Shown here one piece after another: positions 25,906 through 35,572 of a DNA stretch of 64,000 nt. Within the stretch, counting starts at the first letter, position 1. Each line of letters starts with the position of its first letter. The stretch comes from Roseburia zhanii (GTDB lineage: Bacteria; Bacillota; Clostridia; Lachnospirales; Lachnospiraceae), in NCBI RefSeq assembly GCF_014287635.1, contig NZ_JACOPH010000003.1:62001-126000 (forward strand), read 5' to 3'. A program made the position numbers and the translations under genes. A model generated the notes under the pieces. The model had not been told where the DNA came from. It ran no database searches and saw only the letters and a program-made list of their open reading frames with translations.

Positions 25906-26394
25906 ATGAAAGCAGAAGAGAAAGCATTTTTAGAAACGATGAAAAAGTTTCGGAAACTGCATATATCTTCCATGCTCCCGGGGATCAATTCCGGAGATTT
26001 TGCTGTAATGAAAACGATAGACCATTGCACAAAAGAGCAGGAAGTACAATGCGTCAAAGTTTCTGATCTGGTGAAGAATATGCGTGTAGCAGCACCGGCA
26101 GTTTCAAGATGTTTAAAGAGTTTAGAAGGAAAAGAATACATTGTGCGTACGGTCGATACGAAAGACCGTAGAAATACTTATGTAGAGCTGACAGAAAAAG
26201 GAAAACAAGTTCTCATAGAAACAGAAGAAATATTCAATTCCTTTACAGATGCAGTTTTTGGTGAAATGGGAAGTGAAAATATGCAGGCACTCAATGCGTA
26301 TTTGGATAAACTGTTGCAGACAGCACAAAGAGAGATTGAAAAGCGTAAAATAGAGCATAGGAAAGGAGCGGCAGACAGTGAAAAAAATATTTAA
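25906..26394 (+). CDS. MarR family transcriptional regulator
   Basis: The 162-residue protein has the MarR winged helix: the recognition-helix region VKVSDLVKNMRVAAPAVSRCLKSLEGKEYI and the wing with the hallmark DTKDRRNTYVELTEKG (D-x-R-D-R-R variant). Dimerisation helices lie at both ends. GGAGG is 7 bases before the ATG. The gene overlaps the following ABC transporter gene by 17 bases, so it very likely controls that exporter and itself, probably releasing DNA when a small toxic compound binds. The ligand cannot be inferred. Confidence 0.93.
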   Translation: MKAEEKAFLETMKKFRKLHISSMLPGINSGDFAVMKTIDHCTKEQEVQCVKVSDLVKNMRVAAPAVSRCLKSLEGKEYIVRTVDTKDRRNTYVELTEKGKQVLIETEEIFNSFTDAVFGEMGSENMQALNAYLDKLLQTAQREIEKRKIEHRKGAADSEKNI

Positions 26395-28516
26395 AAATAT
26401 GATCCCTTACTGGAAAGTGATCGTACTGATCGTATTGCTGCTAGTCGTGCAGGCATTTTGTGATCTGGCATTACCACAGTATACGTCAGATATCATTGAT
26501 GTCGGTATTATTAATAACGGTGTATCTCATACTGTACCGGAAAAGATCACACAGGAGGATTACGAAAAAGCAAAATTCTTTATGACAGATGAAGAAAAAA
26601 ACATCTGGGATGACAGTTATACGCTGAATACAGAAGGTATCTATGAGCGTAAAGAGATGAAAGCTGAAGATTTAGATGCGTTAGATGAAACGCTCCGTAT
26701 GCCGTTACTTATGGTTTATCAGGCACAAACGATGGCAGACAGTGATGTCAAAACCGAAATGCAGGAGGGTATGCCGACAGATCTTACAGCACTCAGGGAG
26801 CAGTTAGAAAAAATGACAGAGTCCGTTGGCAGCAGTACCTTATCCTCGATGGGTGCAGCATATGCGGCTTCCTGTGATAAAGCAGCCGGAATGGATATGG
26901 ATAAATTGCAGATGCAGTATCTATGGCAGTCCGGGGCAAAGATGCTTGGCATGGCATTTGTAATGTTAGCGGCATCGGTTGGTGTATGTTACCTTGCTGC
27001 AAAAGTCGGGGCAGGAGTCGGAAGAAATCTGCGAGGAGCTGTTTATCAGAAGGTGATCGGCTTTTCGAATGCACAGATGGATCGGTTTTCAACAGCATCT
27101 CTGATCACAAGAAGTACGAATGATATCCAGCAGATACAGATGGTGACAGCTGTTATGCTGCGTATGATCTTATATGCTCCGATCATTGGAATCGGTGGTA
27201 TTTACAAAGTTGTACAGACAGGAGCAGGTATGGGCTGGATCATTGTATTAGCAGTACTTGTGATCGTTGGTCTTGTGATGCTTTTAATGGCAGTTGCAAT
27301 GCCAAAATTTAAGGCAATGCAGAAATTAGTTGATGCGTTAAACTTAGTTTCCAGAGAGATTTTGACCGGTTTATCGGTTATCCGAGCATTCGGACGTGAG
27401 AAAAAAGAAGAAGAACGGTTTGATACAGCAAATAAAAATCTGACAAAAACACAGTTATTTACCAACCGGGTCATGACATTTATGATGCCGGGCATGATGC
27501 TTGTCATGTATAGTGTAACCTTATTGATCGTATGGGTATCTGCACACCGGATTGATGCCGGACAGCTTCAGGTAGGTGCCATGACCGCATTTATCACGTA
27601 TTCCATGCAGATCGTCATTTCATTCTTAATGCTGACTATGATGTCGATCATGCTGCCAAGGGCAGGTGTTGCAGCAGAACGTATAGATGAAGTTTTACAG
27701 ACAAAAAATTCAATCAGTGATCCGGATGAACCGGAAAAAATAGAGAATCATCAGGGAATCGTCCGGTTTGACCATGTGAATTTCCGGTATCCGGGTGCAA
27801 AGGAAGATGTGCTGTCAGATATTGATTTTGTGGCAGAGCCGGGAAAAACAACAGCGGTCATCGGAAGTACAGGATGTGGAAAATCTACATTAGTCAACCT
27901 GATCCCTCGTTTTTATGATGTGACAGAAGGAAGTATTACGATCGATGGAAAAGATATTCGTAAGATCTCATTACAGGAGTTGAGAGATGAGATCGGTTTT
28001 GTTCCGCAGAAAGGTGTGTTGTTCTCAGGAACGATCGCATCGAATCTCCGTTTTGGAAATGCATCTGCAAGTGATGAAGTAATTGAAGAAGCAGCTCAGA
28101 TCGCACAGGCAGGAGAATTTATTTCTGAAAAGGCAGACGGATATGAAAGCCAGATTGCACAGGGCGGCAGCAATGTATCCGGTGGACAGAAACAGCGTCT
28201 TGCCATTGCAAGGGCAATCGCAAAACAGCCAAAAGTATTTATTTTTGATGACAGTTTTTCGGCATTGGATATGAAAACAGATGCGGCACTTAGGAAAGCA
28301 TTAGAAAAGAAAGTGACAGACTCTACTGTGATCATAGTGGCACAGCGTATCAGTACGATCTTACACGCAGATCAGATCTTAGTATTAGATGAAGGAAAAA
28401 TTGCCGGAAAAGGAACACATGAAGAACTGTTAGATCAGTGTGAAGTATACAGACAGATCGCAAGATCACAGCTTTCCGCAGCAGAATTAGGCTTAGAAAA
28501 AGGAAAGGAGGATTAG
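26378..28516 (+). CDS. Heterodimeric ABC exporter subunit with degenerate ATP site
   Basis: The 712-residue protein has a six-helix exporter domain (about 1-440) and an ATPase domain (about 460-700). Between helices 1 and 2 it carries an insertion of about 125 residues (40-165), probably outside the membrane. Walker A is GSTGCGKST, the signature VSGGQKQR and Walker B VFIFDD, where Asp replaces the catalytic Glu. It therefore supplies the non-hydrolysing site of a BmrC/LmrC-type pair, with the next gene as its partner. It starts with GTG inside marR, preceded by AAAGGAG. Drug or toxin export is likely; the substrate is unknown. Confidence 0.9.
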   Translation: MKKIFKNMIPYWKVIVLIVLLLVVQAFCDLALPQYTSDIIDVGIINNGVSHTVPEKITQEDYEKAKFFMTDEEKNIWDDSYTLNTEGIYERKEMKAEDLDALDETLRMPLLMVYQAQTMADSDVKTEMQEGMPTDLTALREQLEKMTESVGSSTLSSMGAAYAASCDKAAGMDMDKLQMQYLWQSGAKMLGMAFVMLAASVGVCYLAAKVGAGVGRNLRGAVYQKVIGFSNAQMDRFSTASLITRSTNDIQQIQMVTAVMLRMILYAPIIGIGGIYKVVQTGAGMGWIIVLAVLVIVGLVMLLMAVAMPKFKAMQKLVDALNLVSREILTGLSVIRAFGREKKEEERFDTANKNLTKTQLFTNRVMTFMMPGMMLVMYSVTLLIVWVSAHRIDAGQLQVGAMTAFITYSMQIVISFLMLTMMSIMLPRAGVAAERIDEVLQTKNSISDPDEPEKIENHQGIVRFDHVNFRYPGAKEDVLSDIDFVAEPGKTTAVIGSTGCGKSTLVNLIPRFYDVTEGSITIDGKDIRKISLQELRDEIGFVPQKGVLFSGTIASNLRFGNASASDEVIEEAAQIAQAGEFISEKADGYESQIAQGGSNVSGGQKQRLAIARAIAKQPKVFIFDDSFSALDMKTDAALRKALEKKVTDSTVIIVAQRISTILHADQILVLDEGKIAGKGTHEELLDQCEVYRQIARSQLSAAELGLEKGKED

Positions 28517-28517
28517 C

Positions 28518-30374
28518 ATGAGCGACGAGAAGAATACAGAGTTTGACTCTGCACAGAGAAGAAGACCTGGCAGAATGCAAAGAGGTATGATGCCGGGTGA
28601 AAAAGCAAAAGATTTTAAAGGTTCTTTTGGAAAATTATTCCGCTATTTAGGCAGCTACAGAGCAGCCATCGTTCTTGTCATGGTATTAGCGGCATGTTCT
28701 ACTGTATTTTCTGTTTTAGGACCTAAGATCATGGGTAAAGCGACAACCTCTTTATCAGAAGGTCTGATGAACAAAATTGCCGGCACAGGCGGCATCGATT
28801 TTAATTATATTGCTAAGATCTTATTGATCACGTTAGGGTTATATCTGATCAGTTCCGTATTGTCATTTTGCCAGGGAATGATCATGACAGGCATCACACA
28901 GAAGATCTGCTACCGCATGAGAAAAGAAATTTCAGAAAAGATTAACCGGATGCCGATGAAATATTTTGAGAGCAGAACATATGGAGAAGTGCTCTCTAGG
29001 ATCACGAATGATGTAGATACGTTAGGTATGGGATTGAATCAGAGTGTGACACAGATCATTACATCCGTTGCAACACTGATCGGTACACTTGTTATGATGC
29101 TTTCCATATCACCGCTTATGACACTGATCGCACTTATCGTGCTTCCGGTTTCTGCAGCTTTAGTTTCGGCAGTTGTTAAAATTTCGCAGAAGCATTTTAA
29201 AATGCAGCAGGAATATTTAGGACATATCAATGGACAGGTAGAAGAAACCTATAGTGGACATTTAGTAATACAGGCATTTAATAAAGAAAAAGAAAGTATC
29301 CGGAAATTTAATGAAACCAACAGCATATTATACGAATCTGCATGGAAATCCCAGTTTTTATCGGGTATGATGCAGCCGATTATGGTGTTTGTCGGTAACT
29401 TAGGATATGCAGGTGTGGCAATTTCCGGTGGTATTTTAGCAATCAAAGGAAAAATCGGAATTGGAGATATCCAGGCATTTATCCAGTATGTAAAAAACTT
29501 TACCCAGCCGATCCAGCAGATCGCGCAGGTGATCAATCAGGTACAGTCCATGACGGCTGCTTCCGAGCGTGTTTTTGAGTTTTTAGAGGAAGAGGAAGAA
29601 GAACAGACTGTAGAAGATCCGGTATCGTTAGCAGAAGTCAAAGGAGAAGTATCTTTTGAGGATGTCAGCTTTGGATATCAGAAAGACCAGATCATTATCC
29701 ACGATTTCTCTGCAAAAGCAATGCCGGGACAGAAAATCGCGATTGTCGGTCCGACCGGTGCCGGAAAGACAACGATCGTTAAGCTTCTGATGCGTTTTTA
29801 TGATGTCGATAGTGGAAAGATCTGCATTGACGGACATGATATCAGAAACTTTAACAGGAGAGAACTGCGGGATGCCTTTGGCATGGTTTTACAGGATACA
29901 TGGCTGTTTAAGGGAACGATCCTGGAAAATATCCGTTATGGAAGATTAGATGCAACCGATGAAGAGGTGATTGCAGCAGCAAAAGCAGCACATGCACATC
30001 ATTTCATACAGACACTTCCGGGTGGCTATGATATGGAATTAAATGAAGATGCAAGCAATGTATCACAGGGACAAAAGCAGTTACTTACGATCGCCCGTGC
30101 CATTTTAGCAGACAATCCGATCCTGATCTTAGATGAAGCAACATCTTCTGTCGATACCCGTACAGAGATCAGGATACAGAAAGCCATGGATAATTTAATG
30201 CGCGGCAGGACCAGCTTTATCATTGCACACCGGTTGTCAACGATCCGTGATGCAGATCTGATCCTTGTAATGAAAGATGGTGACATCATCGAGCAGGGAA
30301 ATCACGAAGAACTGATGAAACAGCAGGGATTTTATGCGGAACTTTATAATTCACAATTTGAAGAAGCATCGTAA
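28518..30374 (+). CDS. Heterodimeric ABC exporter subunit with canonical ATP site
   Basis: The 618-residue protein has an N-terminal cytoplasmic segment (about 1-40), a six-helix exporter domain (about 45-345) and an ATPase domain (about 365-615). Walker A is GPTGAGKTT, the signature VSQGQKQLL and Walker B LILDEATSSVD with the catalytic Glu intact, so this is the BmrD/LmrD-like partner of the preceding protein. It begins one base after the preceding stop with GGAGG upstream, so the two are translated in step. Roles in multidrug or antimicrobial peptide export are known for such pairs; MarR control supports a defence role. Confidence 0.92.
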   Translation: MSDEKNTEFDSAQRRRPGRMQRGMMPGEKAKDFKGSFGKLFRYLGSYRAAIVLVMVLAACSTVFSVLGPKIMGKATTSLSEGLMNKIAGTGGIDFNYIAKILLITLGLYLISSVLSFCQGMIMTGITQKICYRMRKEISEKINRMPMKYFESRTYGEVLSRITNDVDTLGMGLNQSVTQIITSVATLIGTLVMMLSISPLMTLIALIVLPVSAALVSAVVKISQKHFKMQQEYLGHINGQVEETYSGHLVIQAFNKEKESIRKFNETNSILYESAWKSQFLSGMMQPIMVFVGNLGYAGVAISGGILAIKGKIGIGDIQAFIQYVKNFTQPIQQIAQVINQVQSMTAASERVFEFLEEEEEEQTVEDPVSLAEVKGEVSFEDVSFGYQKDQIIIHDFSAKAMPGQKIAIVGPTGAGKTTIVKLLMRFYDVDSGKICIDGHDIRNFNRRELRDAFGMVLQDTWLFKGTILENIRYGRLDATDEEVIAAAKAAHAHHFIQTLPGGYDMELNEDASNVSQGQKQLLTIARAILADNPILILDEATSSVDTRTEIRIQKAMDNLMRGRTSFIIAHRLSTIRDADLILVMKDGDIIEQGNHEELMKQQGFYAELYNSQFEEAS

Positions 30375-30440
30375 TGATCCATTGCAACGAAACACATCAT
30401 AATCACAACAAGCCTGACATAGAATACAGTAAGTACATCA

Positions 30441-31724
30441 ATGTGGAATAAAATGATGAAACGTATTTTTGCATGTATTTTATGGATAGCAGTCTGTCTT
30501 TGTACATTTTTTGAAAGTGCAGCAGTATGTTACGCACAGGAAAATGGGACAACAGAAGTAAAGAAATTATACGCTCGGTCAGCGGTTCTTATGGACGCTG
30601 ATTCCGGGCGTGTTTTATTTGAAAAAAATGGAGATGACATACTTCCCATGGCAAGTACGACAAAGATCATGACCTGTATTTTAGCACTCGAACATGGAGA
30701 TCTTGCAGATATCGTAGAAGTGTCAGAGTATGCAGCATCCATGCCGGATGTGCAGTTAAATATCCGCATGGGGGAAACTTATTACCTGAAAGATCTGTTA
30801 TATTCCATGATGTTAGAATCCCATAACGATTCTGCCGTTGCGATCGCAGAACATATCGGTGGAAGTGTAGAAGCGTTTGCGGAAATGATGAATCAGAAGG
30901 CAGCAGAGATCGGCTGTAAAAATACATGTTTTATCACGCCAAATGGTTTAGATGCACAGGTCAGCATCCAGAATGCAGAAGGAAAAAACACGACGCATAT
31001 ACATTCTACAACTGCAAAAGATTTAGCGTCAATCATGAGCTACTGCATAAAAAAATCGCCAAGAAAAGACGTTTTTCTGGAAATCACAAGAACACCCTCG
31101 TATAGTTTTTCTGATATCAAAAATACCAGAAGTTTTTCCTGTAATAACCACAATGCATTTTTGCAGATGATGGAGGGAGCACTGACCGGAAAGACCGGAT
31201 TTACCGGAAAAGCAGGTTACTGTTATGTCGGGGCATTAGAAAGAGATGGAAAAACATTTGTTGCAGCGCTGCTTGCCTGTGGCTGGCCGAACCACAAAAC
31301 TTATAAATGGTCAGATATGAGAGAACTGATGGATTATGGATTGTCGAATTATCATAAGGCAGATCTGTCAGCAGAACCGCTAGATGATGCATGGTGTGCC
31401 AAAATACCAGTCGTTAATGCAAAGACAGATCATCTGTTTGAAGATGCAGCCGCAGAAGTGTGTTTAGAAGATGCTAAGGAAGTGCATTCTCTTTTACTTA
31501 AAAATGATGAAAAAATTTCCGTCACATGTACGGTAAAAAAGGTATTAGAAGCACCGATAGAAGAAAATACGGTTGTCGGAAGTGTTTTATACAGTATTGA
31601 CGGTGATGTCATCTGGGAAAGAAAGATACGCACAAAGGAATCTTTTGAGGAAAAAAACTATATATGGTATCTGAAAAGAATATGTGATACTTATTTAGAT
31701 ATAAATCTTAAGAATTCTTTGTGA
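30441..31724 (+). CDS. D-alanyl-D-alanine carboxypeptidase (PBP5/DacF type), second copy
   Basis: The 427-residue secreted protein has a hydrophobic signal (about 8-32, ending CYA-QE), the SxxK motif with S72/K75 (ASTTKIMT), SHN (MLESHNDSAVAIAE) in the SxN position and KTG (LTGKTGFTGKAGYC), then a C-terminal beta domain. It trims D-Ala from wall peptides, setting the degree of cross-linking. No clear ribosome binding site precedes 30441; ATGs at 30453 and 30456 in the same frame are alternatives. It differs from the 22-23 kb homologue throughout the C-terminal half, so the two are old paralogues. It is the last gene before the decarboxylase operon. Confidence 0.9.
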   Translation: MWNKMMKRIFACILWIAVCLCTFFESAAVCYAQENGTTEVKKLYARSAVLMDADSGRVLFEKNGDDILPMASTTKIMTCILALEHGDLADIVEVSEYAASMPDVQLNIRMGETYYLKDLLYSMMLESHNDSAVAIAEHIGGSVEAFAEMMNQKAAEIGCKNTCFITPNGLDAQVSIQNAEGKNTTHIHSTTAKDLASIMSYCIKKSPRKDVFLEITRTPSYSFSDIKNTRSFSCNNHNAFLQMMEGALTGKTGFTGKAGYCYVGALERDGKTFVAALLACGWPNHKTYKWSDMRELMDYGLSNYHKADLSAEPLDDAWCAKIPVVNAKTDHLFEDAAAEVCLEDAKEVHSLLLKNDEKISVTCTVKKVLEAPIEENTVVGSVLYSIDGDVIWERKIRTKESFEEKNYIWYLKRICDTYLDINLKNSL

Positions 31725-31780
31725 TAAAATTAACAAAAACTATTGAAATTTTATGCAAAACGATATAAACTTACACTAGC

Positions 31781-31800
31781 GAAATTTTTTAAAAATTTTC
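31781..31800 (+). promoter_or_regulatory. Near-perfect palindrome upstream of the decarboxylase operon
   Basis: GAAATTTTTT followed by AAAAATTTTC is a 20-bp palindrome with 9 of 10 positions paired, 22 bases before the start codon. TTGAAA (31743-31748) and TATAAA (31764-31769) upstream are only 15 bases apart, so the promoter is doubtful. It could be an operator or simply an AT-rich stem. Confidence 0.3.
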
Positions 31801-31822
31801 TAAAATAGATGGAGGGCAAGAA

Positions 31823-33259
31823 ATGAGCAGTACTAACAACAGCTTAGCAATGCAGCGTATTGTTAAGTTACTCGACGAAAACAGTTTCATGGAAATTGGT
31901 TCTCTCGTCACAGCAAGAAGCACAGATTTTAATTTGTCTAATACAGATACACCTTCTGATGGTGTTATCATCGGACATGGTCTGATCGATGGAACTCTGG
32001 TATTTATCTACAGCCAGGACGCATCTGTATTAAATGGAACCATCGGTGAGATGCACGCAAAGAAGATTGCTTCTGTTTATGACATGGCAATGAAAATGGG
32101 AGCACCGGTCATCGGATTTTTAGATTGTGCCGGCATCCGTCTTCAGGAATCTGTAGATGCCTTAAACGGTCTTGGACAGATCTACCTGAAAGAAGCAGCA
32201 GCTTCAGGTGTTATCCCACAGATCTCTGCAGTATTTGGTTCTTGTGGCGGTGGGCTGACAACAGTACCTGCAATGTGTGATTTCAATTTTATTGAATCCT
32301 CAAATGGTAAAATGTTTGTAAATGCTCCTAATACAATTCCTGGAAATAACAAAGATAAATGTGATACTTCTGCAGCACAGTTCCAGTCAGAAGAAACAGG
32401 ATGTGTAGACGGCATCGGTACAGAAGATGAGATTTTAGCATCTATCAGAGAACTTGTAACATTCCTGCCGGGCAACAACGGTATGGGTGGACTGACAGAG
32501 GACTGCGCAGATGATCTGAACCGTGCCTGCGAGAATTTAGGCACAATGAAAGGTGATCCGCGTTATGTATTAAGTGAGATCGCAGATGACCATATCTTCT
32601 TTGAAACAAAGAAAGATCATGCAATGGATATGGTAACCGGTTTCATCCGCTTAAATGGTACAACCATTGGTGCAGTAGCAAACTGTACAGAAGTATATGA
32701 TGAAGAAGGCAAAAAAGACAAAGAATTTGCAAATGTTCTTTCTGCAAAAGGATGTGAAAAAGCAGCAGAATTTGTAAACTTCTGTGATGCATTTGATATT
32801 CCTGTATTATCCCTTACAAATGTAAAAGGATATAAGGCATGTATGTGTGCAGAGAAACGTCTTGCAAAAGCAATGGCACGTCTTACATATGCATTCTCAA
32901 ATGCAAGCGTTCCAAAGGTAAACCTGATCACAGGAGAAGCTTATGGAAGTGCTTATGTAACAATGAACTCCAAATCCATCGGTGCAGATTTAGTATATGC
33001 ATGGTCTGAAGCAAAAATCGGAATGATGGACGCAGAACTTGCAGCTAAGATCATGTACGCAGATGCATCTGCAGATGTGATCAGTGAGAAGGCAAAAGAA
33101 TATGATGCATTACAGTCTTCTGTACTTTCAGCAGCAAGAAGAGGTTATGTGGATCTGATCATTGAACCAGACACGACCAGAAAGTATTTAGTGGCAGCAT
33201 TTGAAATGCTTTATACAAAGAGCGTTGCTGACTCTCTGAAAAAACATGGTACAAAATAA
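31823..33259 (+). CDS. Acyl-CoA carboxyltransferase subunit (MmdA/12S-like)
   Basis: The 478-residue protein is a complete biotin-dependent carboxyltransferase with both crotonase-like halves (about 1-240 and 255-478). Motifs include GAPVIGFLDCAGIRLQE, FGSCGGGLTTVPAMCDF and, in the second half, AKAMARLTYAFSNASVPKVNLITGEAYGSAY and DLVYAWSEAKIGMMDAE. Relatives transfer carboxyl groups between biotin and methylmalonyl-CoA, malonyl-CoA or glutaconyl-CoA; the acyl-CoA cannot be decided from sequence by eye. GGAGGG lies upstream of the ATG. It heads an operon with an OadG-like protein, a biotin carrier, OadB and an OadA-type carboxyltransferase. Confidence 0.88.
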   Translation: MSSTNNSLAMQRIVKLLDENSFMEIGSLVTARSTDFNLSNTDTPSDGVIIGHGLIDGTLVFIYSQDASVLNGTIGEMHAKKIASVYDMAMKMGAPVIGFLDCAGIRLQESVDALNGLGQIYLKEAAASGVIPQISAVFGSCGGGLTTVPAMCDFNFIESSNGKMFVNAPNTIPGNNKDKCDTSAAQFQSEETGCVDGIGTEDEILASIRELVTFLPGNNGMGGLTEDCADDLNRACENLGTMKGDPRYVLSEIADDHIFFETKKDHAMDMVTGFIRLNGTTIGAVANCTEVYDEEGKKDKEFANVLSAKGCEKAAEFVNFCDAFDIPVLSLTNVKGYKACMCAEKRLAKAMARLTYAFSNASVPKVNLITGEAYGSAYVTMNSKSIGADLVYAWSEAKIGMMDAELAAKIMYADASADVISEKAKEYDALQSSVLSAARRGYVDLIIEPDTTRKYLVAAFEMLYTKSVADSLKKHGTK

Positions 33260-33277
33260 TAGGAAAGGTGAAGTTTC

Positions 33278-33985
33278 ATGAAGAAAAAAATATTTCTGAT
33301 TGCCGTCTTATGTTTATGTATGCTTGGACTGGCAGCATGTTCAAAAACGGATCCTACAACAGTTGATTATAATGGTTATTCTTATGATGATCTAAAGACA
33401 AATTGTCAGGGAACAGTTCAGACACTTGCATCCATGACAGATGAGGACAAGCAGTATTATCTTGAGAACAGTACAGAAATAATCGCAAATCTGATCACCA
33501 GATGGGAAGACGCTGTTGAGGAATATGGTTCTTTTGTTGATTTTGGAGATTTTGAGATCACAAAATCCGGTAAGACATTAACCGCAGCACAGACATTACA
33601 CATGGAAGACCGTGATGTGATCCTGACATATGTTTATACATATTATTCGATGGAGCTTGAAGATATTACGATCGATGGTGTTTATTCTGTTGGAGAAAAA
33701 ATGTCAACAGCATTGATGAATACATTGATGGGTATGTTAGTTGTATTCTGCGTGCTGATCATTATTTCACTGATTATTTACTGCTTCAATATCTTCCCAT
33801 ATTTAGAGAAGAAAAAAGCAGCAAAGAGTGAACCTGCTAAATCTGATGTTGTAACACAGATCGAAGTACGTGAAGAACAGCAGACAGATGATGGGGAACT
33901 GATCGCAGTAATCGCTGCAGCGATCGCAGCAGCAGAGGGAACTTCTACAGACGGCTTTGTAGTACGTTCTATCCGTAGAAGATAA
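33278..33985 (+). CDS. OadG-like gamma subunit with lipoprotein signal
   Basis: The 235-residue protein starts with a lipoprotein signal (LAAC at 18-21), then an exported domain of about 120 residues (22-145) that I do not recognise. A single membrane segment (about 146-172, GMLVVFCVLIIISLIIYCFNIFPYLE) follows and resembles the OadG gamma subunit of sodium-pumping decarboxylases. The C-terminal stretch GELIAVIAAAIAAAEG is also characteristic of that family. Gamma subunits normally lack the exported domain and hold the complex together at the membrane. The gene lies 18 bases after the carboxyltransferase and 31 before the biotin carrier, so partnership is clear. Confidence 0.8.
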   Translation: MKKKIFLIAVLCLCMLGLAACSKTDPTTVDYNGYSYDDLKTNCQGTVQTLASMTDEDKQYYLENSTEIIANLITRWEDAVEEYGSFVDFGDFEITKSGKTLTAAQTLHMEDRDVILTYVYTYYSMELEDITIDGVYSVGEKMSTALMNTLMGMLVVFCVLIIISLIIYCFNIFPYLEKKKAAKSEPAKSDVVTQIEVREEQQTDDGELIAVIAAAIAAAEGTSTDGFVVRSIRRR

Positions 33986-34016
33986 GATTGAAGAACAAAT
34001 TAGGAGGATTATTTCA

Positions 34017-34385
34017 ATGAAAAATTATACAATTACCGTAAATGGAAATGTTTATGATGTAACCGTAGAAGAGAACGGAAGCACAGGTGCAGCAGCACCG
34101 GCACCTAGAAAAATGGCAGCAGCTCCAAAAGCAGCACCGGCAGCAGCTCCAAAAGCAGCAGGCGCAGCAGGAAGCATTAAAGTAGAAGCACCAGTAGCTG
34201 GAAAAGTATTTAAGATCGAAGCAAACGTTGGAGCATCTGTAAAAAGAGGCGATACAATTTTAATTCTTGAAGCTATGAAGATGGAGAACCCGATCGTAGC
34301 ACCGGAAGATGGTACAGTAGCAAGCATCGACGTTGCAGTAGGCGATGCAGTAGAATCAGGAGCAGTTTTAGCAACATTAAATTAA
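34017..34385 (+). CDS. Biotin carboxyl carrier protein
   Basis: The 122-residue protein has a short N-terminal strand region (YTITVNGNVYDVTVEE), a flexible Ala/Pro-rich linker (about 25-52) and a biotinyl domain (about 53-122) with the biotin-accepting lysine K88 in LEAMKMENPI. It is the swinging arm that moves CO2 between carboxyltransferase and decarboxylase subunits. AGGAGG precedes the ATG. It lies between the gamma-like and beta subunits. In many oxaloacetate decarboxylases this domain is fused to the alpha subunit; here it is free and can serve both carboxyltransferases of the operon. Confidence 0.95.
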   Translation: MKNYTITVNGNVYDVTVEENGSTGAAAPAPRKMAAAPKAAPAAAPKAAGAAGSIKVEAPVAGKVFKIEANVGASVKRGDTILILEAMKMENPIVAPEDGTVASIDVAVGDAVESGAVLATLN

Positions 34386-34404
34386 ATCAGGAGGTTGAAA
34401 GGCT

Positions 34405-35556
34405 ATGTGGTCATATATTGGCGATACAATGGGGAATCTCTTGCATCAGACAGCATTTTTTAATCTGACCTGGGGAAATTACCTCATGATAGCAGTTGCC
34501 TGCTTGTTCTTATATCTGGCAATTGCGAAAGGCTATGAACCATTACTTTTAGTACCGATTGCATTTGGTATGCTTCTGGTTAATATTTATCCGGATATTA
34601 TTGCAAGCCCGGAAGAAACAAGTAATGGTGTCGGTGGCTTACTTCATTATTTCTATATGTTGGATGAATGGTCTATCTTACCTTCCCTGATCTTTATGGG
34701 TGTAGGAGCGATGACAGACTTTGGTCCATTGATTGCGAACCCGATCAGTTTCCTGTTAGGAGCAGCAGCGCAGTTTGGTATTTTTGGTGCTTACCTGCTT
34801 GCGATCTTTATGGGATTCAATGACAAGGCAGCAGCAGCCGTATCTATCATCGGTGGTGCAGATGGTCCTACCTCTATTTTCTTAGCAGGTAAACTTGGAC
34901 AGACAAGTCTCATGGGACCGATCGCTGTAGCAGCATACTCCTATATGTCATTGGTTCCGATTATCCAGCCGCCTGTTATGAAGGCACTGACAACCAAAAA
35001 AGAACGTGCGATCAAAATGGAGAATTTAAGACCGGTTTCTAAATTAGAGAAAATCTTATTCCCTATTATAGTTACCATTATCGTTTCTATGATTCTTCCA
35101 ACAACAGCACCATTGGTTGGTATGCTTATGTTAGGAAACTTATTCCGTGAATCCGGCGTTGTACGTCAGCTTCAGGAAACAGCTTCTAATGCATTGATGT
35201 ATATTGTAGTTATTTTACTTGGTACATCTGTTGGTGCAACTACCAGTGCAGAAGCGTTCTTAAATGTCAGCACTATTAAAATCGTAATTTTAGGACTTGT
35301 TGCATTCGTATTTGGTACCGCAGCAGGAATCTTATTTGGAAAACTGCTTTGTGTCATTACAAAAGGAAAGATCAATCCACTAATTGGTTCTGCCGGAGTT
35401 TCTGCAGTTCCTATGGCTGCCCGTGTTTCACAGAAAGTCGGTGCAGAGGAAGATCCGACAAACTTCTTGCTCATGCATGCAATGGGACCTAACGTTGCCG
35501 GAGTTATCGGTACTGCCGTAGCAGCCGGTGTATTTATGGCAATATTTGGAATTTAA
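34405..35556 (+). CDS. Sodium-pumping decarboxylase beta subunit (OadB family)
   Basis: The 383-residue integral membrane protein decarboxylates carboxybiotin and couples it to sodium export. It has about nine to eleven hydrophobic segments and the family motifs WSILPSLIFMGVGAMTDFGPLIANP, SIIGGADGPTSIF with the Asp used in sodium/proton coupling, YSYMSLVPIIQPPVMKALT, and GSAGVSAVPMAARVSQ near the end. Length is normal (family about 375-430). AGGAGG lies close upstream. It is the subunit that makes the operon an ion pump rather than a soluble carboxylase. Confidence 0.94.
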   Translation: MWSYIGDTMGNLLHQTAFFNLTWGNYLMIAVACLFLYLAIAKGYEPLLLVPIAFGMLLVNIYPDIIASPEETSNGVGGLLHYFYMLDEWSILPSLIFMGVGAMTDFGPLIANPISFLLGAAAQFGIFGAYLLAIFMGFNDKAAAAVSIIGGADGPTSIFLAGKLGQTSLMGPIAVAAYSYMSLVPIIQPPVMKALTTKKERAIKMENLRPVSKLEKILFPIIVTIIVSMILPTTAPLVGMLMLGNLFRESGVVRQLQETASNALMYIVVILLGTSVGATTSAEAFLNVSTIKIVILGLVAFVFGTAAGILFGKLLCVITKGKINPLIGSAGVSAVPMAARVSQKVGAEEDPTNFLLMHAMGPNVAGVIGTAVAAGVFMAIFGI

Positions 35557-35572
35557 TCAGGAGGATAGAATC

